Shown here: positions 35,101 through 47,898 of the stretch, piece by piece
How the letters are laid out: the number at the start of each line of letters is the position of its first letter
Numbering within the stretch: the first letter of the stretch is position 1
DNA from: Nymphaea colorata
Lineage: Eukaryota; Streptophyta; Magnoliopsida; Nymphaeales; Nymphaeaceae
NCBI RefSeq assembly: GCF_008831285.2
Contig: NC_045139.1
Coordinates: 32,585,706-32,649,705 of the forward strand
Direction of reading: 5' to 3'
DNA length: 64,000 bases
Notes under the pieces: model-generated
Database searches by the model: none
What the model was told of the DNA's origin: nothing
What the model saw: the letters and a program-made list of their open reading frames with translations, nothing else
Translations under genes and position numbers: made by a program

Positions 35101-38083
35101 TTTACCTTCCAAATTCTTCTTTTTAGACCCACGTATCTTTTCCCAAAACATAAATGTGTGTTATATTTTGTTGCTATTGACATCAGATGAATGAGAAGTT
35201 CCTGTTGGGATCTTGTTTTTACTAAGAGTTGTTAACAATTTAATGAATACTTAGAATTTCATGTTCATGAAAAGCGGAGTTCGCATAGCTCTTGGAGCAA
35301 AATGTGAAGTTTTGGTGTACTTTTACTTTTGTTGGTCTCTATGCAATCACAAAATGATTAACATGGTTAGCAAGGCCAATAAGAAGAAAGGTGCATCCAT
35401 GAGTAAGCATGACAAAAAACTGAAATAATAAACACGCACACACACACATATATATTGAAATCAGCTGGCTACCTCTGTGGCCAGATAGCTATTTTTTACT
35501 TTGTGTCAGTAAAAACTGTTGCAAATGGTACGTTTTGTGACTAAAAACCGTGGCCAAGCAACTGGCCGTTGCAAATGCACCTTTTGTGATGGTTTTAGCA
35601 ACACAAAATAAAAAAATAACCATCTGGCCATAGAGGTAGCTGACTGGTTTCAATTCCTTTTATATATATATGAGGAATTGAAATCATCCGGCCACCAAAT
35701 GCTGCTGGATGACAAGATTTTTTAAAGCTGTCACTACTAAACTCCTTGCAATGGAAGCATTAGCAAAAGTTAATGGTCTAGCCATGGTTTACGGTGTTCT
35801 TACCCATGGATTATGTGTTTTTTAGCGGGATATTGAAATATTTAGCCATCCTACAACATCTGGCAGCCGGCTGATTTCAATTTTACACACACACACACAT
35901 ATGTATATATATTCAGTTTCTTGTCATGCTAACAGATGCACCTTTCTTATGGGCCTTACTAACCATGTTAATCATTTTCTGATTGTACTAATCTAGTCAC
36001 GAATGGAGGAATGTTTTTGAGGGGCTAGCTTATGGGTTTAGCAAGTCATCATGTACTAGGCAAGGCAAACATTATAATGATTATCATTCCTGATCAAACT
36101 AATAGTTATTGTTGTTCAGTTCTATACGGTGGAACTTCTGAAGTGTGGAACATGTTCCAGTCAATAAAGAATAGTTTTGAATGGATCTTTCCTTAAATTC
36201 AGTCACTATGTCCCAGAGAGGAATCATGAAGATGCATGTCAATAGGAGAAATTTGGCTTCCTCCAACTTTCTTATTTAACCACTCAAAATGAGAGAGGAG
36301 TGTTACCTTTCTAACCACTCAAAATCATGATACTTAACAAATGTTAAAGGGTGGAAGAAATCCCCTTTACTTAAGAATTTACTCACTTTCTTCTCCGTTA
36401 TGATGCTTAAAATATTTATTTGTTTTCTTATTTATTATATATTCAGTTCTCTTTATGATCAAGGATGCTTTTCTACATGCAAAACGTTATGTAACTGAAG
36501 TGCAATTGTAGAAGCATTCTAGAACATGAAATATGTGGGAATTCTTATGCATTGTGCTGGTTAGCTAGTCATCAAAAGTCCACAAATTGGTGAACTTTGT
36601 TATACTTAAACTACATAATTGCTTAATTGGATTATGATCTTGACAGAGAGAAAAATGAAGATGGACCATGAGACAAGTAGCAAAGTTCATGTTCTGGATA
36701 CTGCAACTGCTCTCGCTTTATCCTTTGCTGTCTGCAAATTTGGCACATATTTCATGAAAGTATTTCGTATACCAGGAGGCAACCTTCCTTCTATAACAGG
36801 AACTATAATAATTCTGGCAACATTCTTTCCACACCAATTTAACTCCCTTGCACCCACAGGGGAAGGTATTGCATTGATATTGATGCAGGCAAGTGAATGC
36901 AAAATTATGCTTCTCCCGTTTTGTTTGAGCTTTAAAATTTGTAGTAAAGTTATTTTTCTTGGTGATTTTTATGGCTTGCGATATTATTACGTACCATATC
37001 CTGTGTATATTTATCGGTTATGTTTAATAAACTTGAATCTTTTATTTAAAAATCTCAAACATATGGATCAAATTCTTTTCTTCAGAAAACAGACACGAAA
37101 TCCTCTCTCTTTCTCTCTTCTCTCTCTCTCTCTCTCCAAGTTATCCTTGAAGATATTACATTTCACCTTTTCCAGAATGACCTGAAGTAACCCCATTAGG
37201 TGCTGATTCGCTGAATTTGATTCTGTTTCATTTTAGTACATATTTTAAAAGCAAACTCTTGTTGCAGTTGGTATGAGTGCTGTAACTGTTAAACATGTCT
37301 ACATTCATCAAGTAGCATGACCCTAACGTTCTTCCTTTTCATCTTTTCATCTCTCTGCAGAAACTGGATGACAACCCACGTTTTTTATTTTCTCATATAT
37401 GAACATGCTTTGAACCATTAAGTTGCAATTCTTCTTCCTTTTGTCCGAAACTGGTAGAGGAGAAGAAATCTCCAAATGAAACCCAAGATTCCAAATAGGT
37501 GTCGGCAGAGGTCATGACTAGGGATGTTCATGGGTCGAACTCACCCTCAGCTCTGCAGGTTCAAGGGGGGATTCTCTTTTTTTCATCAAGGGTATTTCAG
37601 TCATTTGTGATCTTGAACATGCAGTCCCATGTTAGGGTCCAAACAGATAACTTGTTCTGCTAGTTTAACTAGCCATGATCTAGTTTGTCATTATTTGTCA
37701 TTGTAGTTCTCTGACATGCAAAATGCTATTAATTCGTTCTCTGTCCATGTTTTCAGCTCTTTTTCACTGTAGTGGGTGCAAGTGGAAGCATTTGGAATGT
37801 TATCCATAACACTCCAAGTATTCTTCTTTTTGCACTGGTCCAGATTTCTGTGCATCTTGCGTTTCTCCTTGGAGTTGGAAGATTGCTGGGCTTTGACAGA
37901 AAGTTGTTACTCTTGGCTTCAAATGCAAATATTGGTGGTCCAACAACAGCGTGTGGAATGGCAACAGCAAAGGAATGGGGCACACTGATAGTACCGGCTG
38001 CACTTGCAGGCATTTTCGGAATATCTATTGCAACTTTTCTTGGAATTGGTTTTGGGTTGTTGATATTGAAACCCTTGGCATAA
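32115..38083 (+). CDS. DUF819 (YjcL-like) membrane protein, tandem copy 1
   Basis: Six exons: 32115-32401, 32651-32877, 33362-33472, 34811-34966, 36647-36888, 37757-38083, giving 449 residues. The ATG at 32115 aligns with the start of copy 2; an in-frame ATG at 32109 would add two residues. The first about 80 residues have the look of a plastid transit peptide, then AGADLR-type hydrophobic helices begin. Family motifs include [36 protein letters not shown], the SLGQDGWK to [10 protein letters not shown] region, [10 protein letters not shown] and, near 397-405, [14 protein letters not shown]. Plant DUF819 proteins are polytopic, with no established substrate. Intron 5 starts with GC (CAG|GCAAGT) instead of GT. 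Compared with copy 2 this protein has SSNIGG where copy 2 has SRHIGG, and MHSLG where copy 2 has MRSLG. Intron 4 hosts two MITEs. Confidence 0.93.
35455..35653. mobile_element. MITE 1 in intron 4 of DUF819 copy 1
   Basis: A 199 bp element with about 50 bp imperfect terminal inverted repeats. The left end is TTGAAATCAGCTGGCTACC..., and the right end, reverse-complemented, is TTGAAACCAGTCAGCTACC.... The inverted repeats continue through a GGCCAGAT block and a run of T up to TTTTGTGT. The inside holds a direct repeat around GTTGCAAATG. No coding capacity. It inserted in AT-rich DNA; a target duplication cannot be fixed because both flanks are TA-rich. Confidence 0.75.
35678..35880. mobile_element. 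MITE 2 in intron 4 of DUF819 copy 1
   Basis: A 203 bp element with about 35 bp terminal inverted repeats: left TTGAAATCATCCGGCCACC, right (reverse complement) TTGAAATCAGCCGGCTGCC. Its first 20 bases are closely related to the ends of MITE 1, which lies only 24 bp away. The insides differ, so the two are separate family members and not one duplicated copy. Confidence 0.72.
36889..37756 (+). other. GC-AG intron 5 of DUF819 copy 1
   Basis: The only junction that keeps the reading frame and the family sequence [14 protein letters not shown] uses CAG|GCAAGT as donor, the strong consensus for GC donors, and TTTTCAG as acceptor. The nearest GT (four bases later) would shift the frame. The intron holds a (TC)n tract near 37115-37138. 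Confidence 0.85.
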
Positions 38084-39401
38084 TCATTCACATGCATAAG
38101 AAATGCTCCCACCTATTAGCATGATGAACTGAACTGCTCCACCCATCTGAGACTTTGCCTTGATTGGGCTAATATTCTGTCTTGCCATTTTCAGTCTCAA
38201 CCAGATCACTTTGCAGCGTCAAAATCTTTTCTTTTTCTGTCCCCTTGGTCTAGTATAGAAAATATCTGTTATCAATCAAGTATCGCCTTTATCTTCTCTA
38301 CATAATTGTGTCCTATGTAACAAATATCACCATTTTATTATATGCTTTGGCCCCATCTTCTCCTGCAAATGTTATGCCTTTTTCAAAATGTTATTACCTG
38401 CAAATACTACCAAAACTTTCGAAAAGTTTCATTAGTTTTGGTAAATATGCACCTATTTTTAGATTATGTAATTCGAGTATAAACATGTGCCAATTTCTCA
38501 AAATTCATATTTTTATTTTCAAACGACATGACGTAAAGCATCATTTGTACAAATAAATTATGATGAATGCATATGCAAAGCCTGATTGCAATGATATAAT
38601 TTTTAGCTATTATTTTTATAACGAAGGTCTAAGTATATATAAATTTAATCGTCAGAATCTAGTTTCTCTAATACTACTCAGGCTTGGCTTAATTTGATGT
38701 ACCTGGTCTGCTGGACTGTTTGCTACCTAATCAATCTCTTCCACAACCCCTTTGGCCCAAGGAAAATTTGGTAACTAAAGAAATATTGTACATGGGATCC
38801 TGGTGGAATTATCGATTTCATTTGTATGCCAGTCTTATTTCCTCCATTTCTGTTATCCAATGAAGACGCAAACTCCTGGTTAATAGTGATGCAGCATTCA
38901 CAGAATCTGAATTGAAGCATCAACAACCGACATGTTCTCCAGGCCTTGCTCTCCAGAAGGACAAATGGTCCACGACAATCAGAACGCACTTCAAGAACAA
39001 ACAGGAAAACTTGCACGGCATAGAATGTCAAATGGAGCACACCCGAAGGATGCAAATTTATGGCTTGTGTGAGCATAAGAAGCTTTTTTCACAGGATAAT
39101 AAGCAAAATAGGTTCTTGGTCATGGGCCCATGAAAATTAGGGTGCATTATGGGCGTGGAATGTTAACAGAGCACCCAACTCTGCAATTTCATGGATTGCA
39201 AGACTGGCAGGGCAGTAAGCCGAATGGCTTCTTTTTGAGCTACATTTCCTTCATGACGTGATAATAACTGTGGAATCAGATACAAAGGAACATTGATGTG
39301 CTTTGAGTGCTAGATTTTACTCTCAAACATGAGATCATAACGCACCTCCACTCGTCAGTTCTTAGAATATCCAAGTGAGGCTCTGGGAAAGCCGTGATCT
39401 T
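38084..39401. other. Downstream region of DUF819 copy 1, part of the duplication unit
   Basis: Non-coding. From about 38735 to 39400 it shows diluted but ordered similarity to 47396-47890, downstream of copy 2: CCCCTTTGGCCCAAGG against CCCCTTGGCCCAGG, CACTTCAAGAACAAA against CATTTCAAGAACAAA, and TTGATGTGCTTTGAGTGCTA against TTGATGTGCTTTGGGTGCTA. It therefore belongs to the tandem duplication. Confidence 0.65.
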
Positions 39402-39440
39402 GACACATTGGAGGGAATGGCTTCACAGATCTGCCTATAG
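39402..39440 (-). pseudogene. Relic of the last EIPR1 exon behind DUF819 copy 1
   Basis: On the minus strand this reads RSVKPFPPM, against ESVKPYLPK of the real EIPR1 last exon (47899-47940). It lies at the end of the similarity block shared with 47396-47890, at the matching distance from the DUF819 stop. No other EIPR1 exon is seen upstream on the minus strand. Very short, so it rests on position as much as on sequence. Confidence 0.4.
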
Positions 39441-40009
39441 TACATGACTGTATAGACAACATGAAAAAAATAGAGAGAGAGAGAGAGAAAGTGAAAGGCA
39501 CTTCTCAACAGTCAACTCAAATGTGGAATATTAGAAAAAATAACTTTTCTTGTGATACTACGTCCGACGATCTCAATTATGGTATTTTTTGACAGCAGAG
39601 AAACTTGGGGAGGGTAAACCAGGAAATAAGATTAAAAGAACCAGTTTGAACAAAATAGGTGCTCTTAATTAAATAGCTTCTAAACTTGAGGAATGAGGAT
39701 GGGTACATGAGGAAATAAAATGAAACATTAGGCGGTTTTTGAGGATATGGTTAAAAATAGGCTTCTAAATGAAGATCACCAAAAAAATGCGCGTTGTTTT
39801 TTTTAACAATAACTAGTCTTCAAGCATTCGTCAAAGAGATCCCAGGAACGTTGGGCGTCATACACGGAGTCACGTGCTCTGCACAAGCACAAGTCCTTTC
39901 CCGATGAGCTTTTTCCTTCCATCTTTTTCGCGCCGTCGCGTGGAGAACCGCCACTCTTTCGATCAAACGAAGGGATTGAGAGTCGACTGGGATCGAGGTT
40001 GACTTAGAA
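39441..40009. other. Intergenic region between the DUF819 copies
   Basis: No gene is seen. A short (GA)n tract lies at 39473-39490. The last 100 bases, before the ATG of copy 2, have little similarity to the matching bases before copy 1, so the upstream breakpoint of the duplication lies close to the start codons or the promoters have diverged. Confidence 0.5.
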
Positions 40010-43000
40010 ATGGCGACCTTTTGGCAAATGCGATCGCCGTCACCACAACCAACCCTTCTTCCAAGGCTTCAACTTGTTCCCTTCATTCCGAAGCATCTCC
40101 CCACCGCTCCGTCTGCCAACCAAGTTTCACAAGTCCAATCCTTCAGCCACACGAAGCGCCTTGGTTTGAAGCTCCACCCAGAGGCGGGAAGATGGGTTCA
40201 GACAAGAGCTCATGGTCTTGGTGGCCCTCTCATATCTTCGGACGATCACTGGTCCACGTGGACTGCCCTCTTCGGCTTCGGAGCCTTTGGCATTTGGTAG
40301 AAAAGCCTTTTCCTGGTGTGCCCATCTTCGGGTTGAACCGGAGTATTTCTTAGGTCTTATTTCCATATTCGTGGCTTTTTGTGCTATGTTCGGGGTTTGT
40401 TAAGGAATTGTTGTCTTGGGCTAGTGTAAATTTTATTGAAAGTGCTGATTTTCCATGATATAGTCAGCTTCGATAACTTCATGGCAGGTCAGAGAGGACG
40501 AGGATCGGCAGTGCACTAAGTGGAGCCTTAGTTAGCACATTGGTAGCGCTGGCCGCGAGTAATTTAGGAATTTTGCCTTCTGAAGCTCCAGCATACTCGA
40601 TGGTCATGGAGTATTTACTTCCTCTTTCTGTTCCATTGTTGCTGTTTAGAGCTGATCTCCGTCAGATAATACGGTCGACTGGACGGTTACTCTTGGCTTT
40701 CTTGCTTGGCTCTGGTATATTTCACCTTCTATTTTATTATATGTTAGTGATACGAAATGTTCATATCTCTATCCGTCTGCTATAGCTGTAGGAGATTCTG
40801 ATTTTTTTTTTTTCATTTTTCGTCAAGAACACGATATGCATAGGAGAAATATGAAAGTACCATTATTATTCGCATTTGTGAAGTTAAGCACTTCACTGCT
40901 TCAATTGTATATCCAAGTAGAAGCTTAAATTTTGACGTAAGATGATGTCATGCTTATCATCATCGCCTAAATTAGTTCAACAAATTTGCAAAAGGATCAT
41001 CCTTGCATGAGTCTATCCAACTCTTACTTTCTTTTAAAGTAATTGGCTGTTTCTTGTTTTATGATGACTGTACTGGACCTACTATATTAATACTCACGTT
41101 GATGGCCAGACAAAAACACTAGATACAAAGCAGTCATGATGTCCTTTTCCTTTTAAACAGTGGCAACCACCTTAGGAACTTTGGTGGCCTTCCTGGTTGT
41201 GCCTATGCGTTCACTTGGACAGGATGGATGGAAGATAGCAGCGGCCCTTATGAGCAGACATATTGGTGGAGGTAATTTAGAATAAAAAATGCTACATTAT
41301 CTCTCGGATTTAGTTTTTTTTTTCCCTTTACAATTGGTTCTTCATTATTTCAAATATATCATATGGAGTTGCTTTCTCTTCCTTGAGGCTGTAAGTAATT
41401 AGTGTAAGCTTGCATTATTGCATATCAAGCATCTGTAATCCATTTGTATGTGTGTGTCTATTGATAAAACTTTGCTTATATTTTAGATTGTCTTTTATGT
41501 GCTTATTTTGCTGAAACTAACTGTAGGTGAAAACTTGACCGTACTATGTAAAAAGAACTTGCGTCTAAGAATCCCATCCAACGGTGACAGATTTACAATT
41601 CTTTAGTTGAATGTGGAATGGAGCTTGGTTGTGAATTGATTGTTATCTGCTTTCCTTTTTTGGGTTTCCTACTGACCAAGATTGAATGAGTTGATTTTTA
41701 TATCAAATGCTGTATGTGTTTTTTCTTTTTGTACTTAGACTACTGGATCATATCTTATGTTGTCATGAGTTTTACATTTATCATGATTGTTTTTCTATAT
41801 TTCTACCCCACCACTTTTAATGATCGACTTCTAAATTACAGCGGTGAACTATGTTGCTGTATCTAAGGCACTGAATATTTCTTCATCAGTTTTAGCAGCA
41901 GGGCTTGCGGCGGATAACGTTATATGTGCATTATATTTCTCCTCACTTTTTGCATTAGCTGCAAACATACCTCCAGAGACATCAACAGCAACAAATAGTA
42001 TTCTATTCTTCTTTTTCCCCTGCCTTCTTTTGAAATATACATAACATTCTTGTCTATGCAGTTTTCAGTTTCTTAGAATATTAGATGGCTGTGCTTGATG
42101 GAACAGAATGAGACTCTCCAGATGGAACTTGGAACATGATTTTATCTTTTGAAATAATCTTGTTGATCCAATATTTTTCTGAAGGTTAAAACTTTTGGAC
42201 ATGCTTCATTTGCTTTCCTTGCTATTGAAATGAATGTGAATGAGCATTTAAATTTTTATTCACTGTTAATTGCTCTTAGTAGAAGAGATCTTGTGAGTGC
42301 TTTCTTAAAGAAGGGAACAGTTTTATGGCAAGGGAGCACCAAGCCAATTTACTCACCAACAGACATTGAAGGGCCAGCTCATGCATTTTGTAAGTAAAGT
42401 TTTCATGTTTCAGGCAGGGCAAACATTAGAATAGTTGTGATTTCCTCATCAAACTCAATGTCTGTTCTATACAGTGCAACTTCTGCAAATATGTTCACAT
42501 CAATTATCTAATGGCTTTGAGCTGGCCCTTCATTAGATACCATCACTGTGTCCCAGAGAGAGAACATGGTGATGCCTGTCAAGGCAAGAATTTAGCTTCC
42601 TCCCATCTCCTTATTAAGCTACTCAAATATGATAGGAGCATTGGCAATGTAACCACTCAAAACAGTGGCAAGTAACCAAGTGTTAGGGGAAGGAACAAAA
42701 TGTCCTATCTGTTGGCAGGAAGTTGGCTTCACTCTAAGTGTGCCTTGGCAGATCTACTTACTTCCTTCCCTCTGATAATGCTTTTGTGTCTTTTTTTTTT
42801 TTTGTTATATGTTCTGTTCTCCTTATGATCAGGAATACTTTTCCACATGCAAAATATTATGGAAGCGTCCTAGAGCATCACCTGTGTTGGAAATTATGCC
42901 CTTTTAGCCTGTCTACTTTCTTTACATCACTTGTGATTCCTACTCTTGGTTCAAGCTAGATTCATGGCAGAAAATCTTAGAAGATCAGGTCTTGTAACTA

Positions 43001-45174
43001 TGAAGCTTGCTTTGAGACTTCCTTACTATAGTCCAATCGTGTGTGGCTCATTATATTATCTCCTTTTATTGTTGAAGAAGGTCGATATATGCATGTGAAC
43101 ATCAAACATGCGAGTCATTCAAGAGAAAGAAAAGAAAAAGGAAAAAAAATTGTGCTACTTAAGCACCACAATGTTTCTTCTCCAATCAGGAAGACCCTGA
43201 CGTGAAACTTCTCTTTGTCTTTAACAACAGGTTACTAATAAGTTTCCTTTTAGTCTTTGCGAGAGCATTGGATAGCTCAGTCTTTCATCCTTTCGCACCA
43301 TTAACCTATCAAAGGACCGCACCTAACTGATATCTGCAATAATATGCTGGTCTAATCCAAATATATCACACATCTGTTAATGTGCTTGCAAGCTTTATGC
43401 ATTGTGTTGAGTTAGCTAGTCATCAAACATGCAAATTGGTGAACTTCATTTTGCTGTAAACATGCAATTGCTTAATTCAATTATGATGTTGGCAGAAACT
43501 GAAATGAAGATGGACGGTGAGACAAGTAGCAAAACACATGTACTAGATACTGCGACTGCTCTTGCTTTATCCTTCTCTATCTGCAAATTTGGTACATTTC
43601 TCACAAAAGTGTTTCATATACAAGGAGGCAACCTTCCTACCATAACAGGAATTATAGTAATTCTGGCAACACTATTTCCACATCAACTTAACTCCCTTGC
43701 ACCTGCAGGAGAAGGTATTGCATTGATACTGATGCAGGCAAGTGAACATTGAATTATGTTTTTCCAGCTTAATAAAGCTTTTAACTTATAGTAGAGTTAC
43801 CCTTTTGATCATTTGTGTGGCTTATGACATTACTAACCATCCTATTTGATGTGTTTCATGTACATCTGATAGAACCCTTAAATTTATTTTGAAGTATACA
43901 TGTGCACACTCACATACAAGTACACACAGCATGCATGCATGCACAATCTTTTGTTCAGAATGCACACACAAACACAATCTCTTGTCTCTGTCTCCCTCTG
44001 ATCCTTGAAGATAACATTTGTATGCTTTTCCGAGCCTTGTCTAGGCCCATGTGGAAGATACAGAAATGTAGCACTATCATTCCTGAAATTATATTGCTTG
44101 CAAAATTGATATTCCTTGCTATTATGAAGCATATTAATGTTGCTAAGAAGTATGTTTATTTTCTGTGATAAGGTTTTGGTTTTGATACCTTTGCTATAAA
44201 AAATGCTGTTAAGATATTAAAAGGAATGTGATTGGACACATCTAGGAAGAGGCAAAAGAAAGATTTAGAATAATGATCTACGTGTCATTATGTGTTCTGC
44301 ATTTAACACATACGCGATTATTTTCCTTTTAATTGATATAAGTGTAAACTCTTATTTCAGTTGATATAAGGACTGCAATCTTTTAACATATGCGCAAAAA
44401 TCAAATAGAATGGCTCTACTGTCTTTCCCTGTCATTTTTCATCTCTCTACAGAAAGTGCATGACCTCCACCTCCTTAGTTCCCTCATCCGAGAATATGTT
44501 GTGAACCATTAAGTTATGCATTCTTCCTTCTGTAAGAAAATGATAAAGGGAAGAGATGTCGAAATGAAATAAAGATATGTGCAAACCTCATCTGAACACT
44601 CGAGAAAAGGAAAAAGGAGCTATGATCGCTTATTCAAAAGATGCTCATGGCACAAAAGGAAGAAATTTTGAAATTTTCTACATCATATGCTTAACAGAAG
44701 CATTTCATCAAAAGGGAACACCATACATACAGAAGCAGGAAGAGGATAAGCCAACTGTTTTAATTAGCTTGTCATTATTTCTGTTGAAATCCTTCTAGGC
44801 TCCTACATGAAAAATCTTTGTAACTCAGTCTCCGTCTATGTTTTCAGGTCTTCTTTGCTGTAGTAGGTGCAAGTGGAAGCATTTGGAATGTCATCCATAA
44901 TGCTCCGAGTGTTTTCCTTTTTTCGCTGATCCAGATTGTTGTGCATCTTGCTTTTCTCCTTGGAGTTGGAAAACTGTTGGGCTTTGAAAGGAAGCTTTTA
45001 CTCTTGGCTTCAAATGCAAATGTTGGCGGTCCGACAACAGCCTGCGGGATGGCAACAACTAAGGAATGGCGCACACTAATGGTACCAGCTATACTTGCAG
45101 GCATATTCGGAATATCTATTGCAACTTTCCTTGGTATCGGTTTCGGGTTCCTGGTACTGAAAACTTTGGCATGA
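40010..45174 (+). CDS. DUF819 (YjcL-like) membrane protein, tandem copy 2
   Basis: Six exons: 40010-40296, 40488-40714, 41161-41271, 41842-41997, 43496-43737, 44848-45174, giving 449 residues. Every exon has exactly the same length as in copy 1 (287, 227, 111, 156, 242, 327). The N-terminus (MATFWQMRSPSPQPTLLPRL) looks like a plastid transit peptide. Polytopic membrane core with [68 protein letters not shown] and [14 protein letters not shown]. The conserved-looking RHIGGAVNYVA stretch is kept here but altered in copy 1. Intron 5 also uses a GC donor. Function of the plant family is not established; a transport role is inferred from topology only. A possible AATAAA poly(A) signal lies at 45343-45348. 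Confidence 0.95.
43738..44847 (+). other. GC-AG intron 5 of DUF819 copy 2
   Basis: Donor CAG|GCAAGT and acceptor TTTTCAG join ILMQ to VFFAVVGASG in phase 0. The donor word is the same as in copy 1, although the intron interiors have diverged strongly and differ in length (1110 against 868 bp). Confidence 0.85.
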
Positions 45175-47898
45175 GCGTTCATATGGATGAAGAGATGCTC
45201 CCACCTGTTAACGTGATGAATGGAAGCGCTCCACCAATAAGCCAATTGCTGCATTTTCCTTGTCTCAATCAGGTAATTTCCTGGAAAGTTCTGTTCTTCC
45301 TGTCCCTTTTGATTCACTGCACTGAACTGAATATCTAAAAGAAATAAAATATAACCAAGGTGTATCTTCTTTATCAGAAGTATTTTATTAGTCAAGTTCA
45401 TCTCATCTTCTTAGTGTGTTCTATCTGATTAATATCTCCATTTTTTATGACATAGTACCATGCCTTTGAATAAGGCAACTCCTATGTCCTTTGAAAGTGT
45501 CTTGACGTGACGTTTGCGGTGAAAATACTCGGAAATATCATGAGTACTTCAAAATACCCCGTTTTTCAGCTAAAAAAAAAATAAAATTGTAAATAACCAC
45601 TCAGTTTTGGACGCATCTACAAATAACTGCCTAAGATTTAGGAACTTACAAATAATCGCTTGGGTTCATAAAATAATTCATGAACGCAAGCTTCACTAAT
45701 GAAAATTATTGATATATACTTAAAGACTATTTTCCCTTTAATGCAAAACTTAGTTTCTTAAAATAAAATCACATACCACATTTTTAGGTCGAACAAGTTC
45801 ACATCTCTTACAGTTCGCCTTTGTCTTTATAATGACACTATGGGAAAAAGATGAAATCGTGAAGAAACGAGCCAAAAAAATATTGGTCGTAAAAAACTCC
45901 CTATTGTAAGGCCCTCTTTCAATGATCTTTTTAAATATAAATTAGTGGTTTTCATTCATGAAGCATGAATTGTAAATATTTTATAAATTTAGGCGACTAT
46001 AATCTTTCAAACATTGGGCACTTCATTAAAAGTTTAGCAGTTTCCTGTAAATTGTTCTAAAAATTATTTAAGTTATTAGTTAGCAGATTAAATGCCTGAA
46101 AAAGAATTTCAAAGAACGTTGAAATTTCACAGGAAAATGAAAGCTGAAATTGTCATGTTGAGTTTTGAAAATTGAAATGTCTTTATTTAAATTTTTAGAG
46201 AGGGTGTAGCATAGCTAGTGAGGCTGGTGGGTCAGTGTGAGTCCGATCATGAGCACTATTTCTTTGGACTAAAAAAGGTGTCGGGTGCTACTCTCGAGTT
46301 GAATGGAGCAACCACAAGTTTACCTGGTTTCAACACAGTTCTAAACCCTAAGGGCAAGGGAAAGGAGTGGGGCTTCAGCCTTTCTTTTGGGGAGTAGGTT
46401 TCCCTCCTGCTCACCTGATAGAGAACAAAATAAAGTTGTAACTGTAGGTCTGCCATGGGTTTCCCAACTGGTCCAGTCTCCTTTGTATCAACCGATATAA
46501 TCCGAACCGCAAAACCAGTAGGAACTGTTTCCAGCAATAAGTGAGAGATCCGATGAAACTGGAACGAAGCAAGTGAGAGAGGCAAGGGCTGATGACCACT
46601 CCATAAGAGAAGTACCGCCGCAGTTGCCGTCATTTATGCGAGAGATCAGAAAGTGGCGGCAAAGAATAAAAAATTACCGTGGATTTTATCGGCGGTTTTC
46701 ACAAAAACACTATTACCTTTACGTCCGTTTGGATGTAATGAACTTATGTAAACATGATTAAGTCAGCCCCATTAAAGATCTCAACTATAACATCAAATTC
46801 GGTTTGTCTTAAGCTAATCCTAACAATGGTTTGAATTGCTAATTCTTGAACTCAATTGTACAAACGCATTTTCAAAATTTAATCCTAAATTGACCTTGAA
46901 AGTATACAAAACCAACCTATTCATTAGACATTTTATAACAGCATTTTCATAACTGGCAGAAGCACTGGCAAGCCGAAAGATTAGAGATTTAGTAGGAAAT
47001 TAATGAATTATTACTTCATACTGTTAGAAACACAGGAAAGAAAAAAATGTGCCTATTTTTCCTTTGCATACACTAGCCTCACAATGGCAATCACCCTCAA
47101 ACAACTCTATTAGTCAAGGTCTAATTTCCCACATATATGCCTAACAAACAACCTATAAGCCCACTACCAACGAGCCTGAGCCCCAACACATTCATGAGGA
47201 GAGCGACTGAGGGAGTCAGGAACAATGCCCTTGATGGGCACGATGAAAGTAGGCTTACTGCTTGTTTGGCTTGGTTACCATAGTCGCTCCAAATATCCAA
47301 GGACCAAGGACATATATATAATCACAAACCCGAGCTTGGTGTAATAGCCTTATTTTCATCTGGCCAGATACACACCTCCGAAACCAATCTATTTATGCTG
47401 CAACTCCCCTTGGCCCAGGTAACAGGATGATCACAGGAACGTTGGTTCCCCTTGACTTCATTTTTTCAATCAACGCTGGCAAGCTCCTAATTAACATTTT
47501 TTGAATAATCACGGGAGTCTCAATCCAAACATTAAACTGCGGACCTAAGTTTCCCAAACTGCACTTGCCAGGACAACAAACCCATGAGAATCAGAATACA
47601 TTTCAAGAACAAAATCGAAAACTTGTGCTCCCGAAAACATTAGCAATGCAGCAGCCAACTCTGCAATTTTGAAAATTGCAAGATTGTGCAGAGCTTTTCC
47701 TGCAGGACCATAAACAAAATGACTTCCCTGCAAGTTCAGTCTTCTCAGAAAATCCACAAGAATAATCCTTTAACGAGGTACAAGGAAGATTGATGTGCTT
47801 TGGGTGCTAAAATCTAGTCCAAAACTTGTAATCAGAATGCCTCGCCACCAATCAATTTCCTGAACATCTGCAAAAGCCATGGTCTACCAACTGTAGCT
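45175..47898. other. Intergenic region between convergent genes
   Basis: About 2.7 kb between the stops of DUF819 copy 2 and EIPR1. No supportable gene. A stretch at 45580-46120 is AT-rich with repeated AAATAACYNC-like wording. An open block at 46256-46640 on the minus strand has no recognised domain. From 47396 it matches the flank of copy 1 (38735-39400). Confidence 0.5.

Noticed and set aside
36889..36896. Use of the GT four bases downstream as a normal donor for DUF819 intron 5
   Set aside because: It would add four bases, shift the frame into the next exon and destroy the conserved [10 protein letters not shown] segment; the same is true for copy 2.
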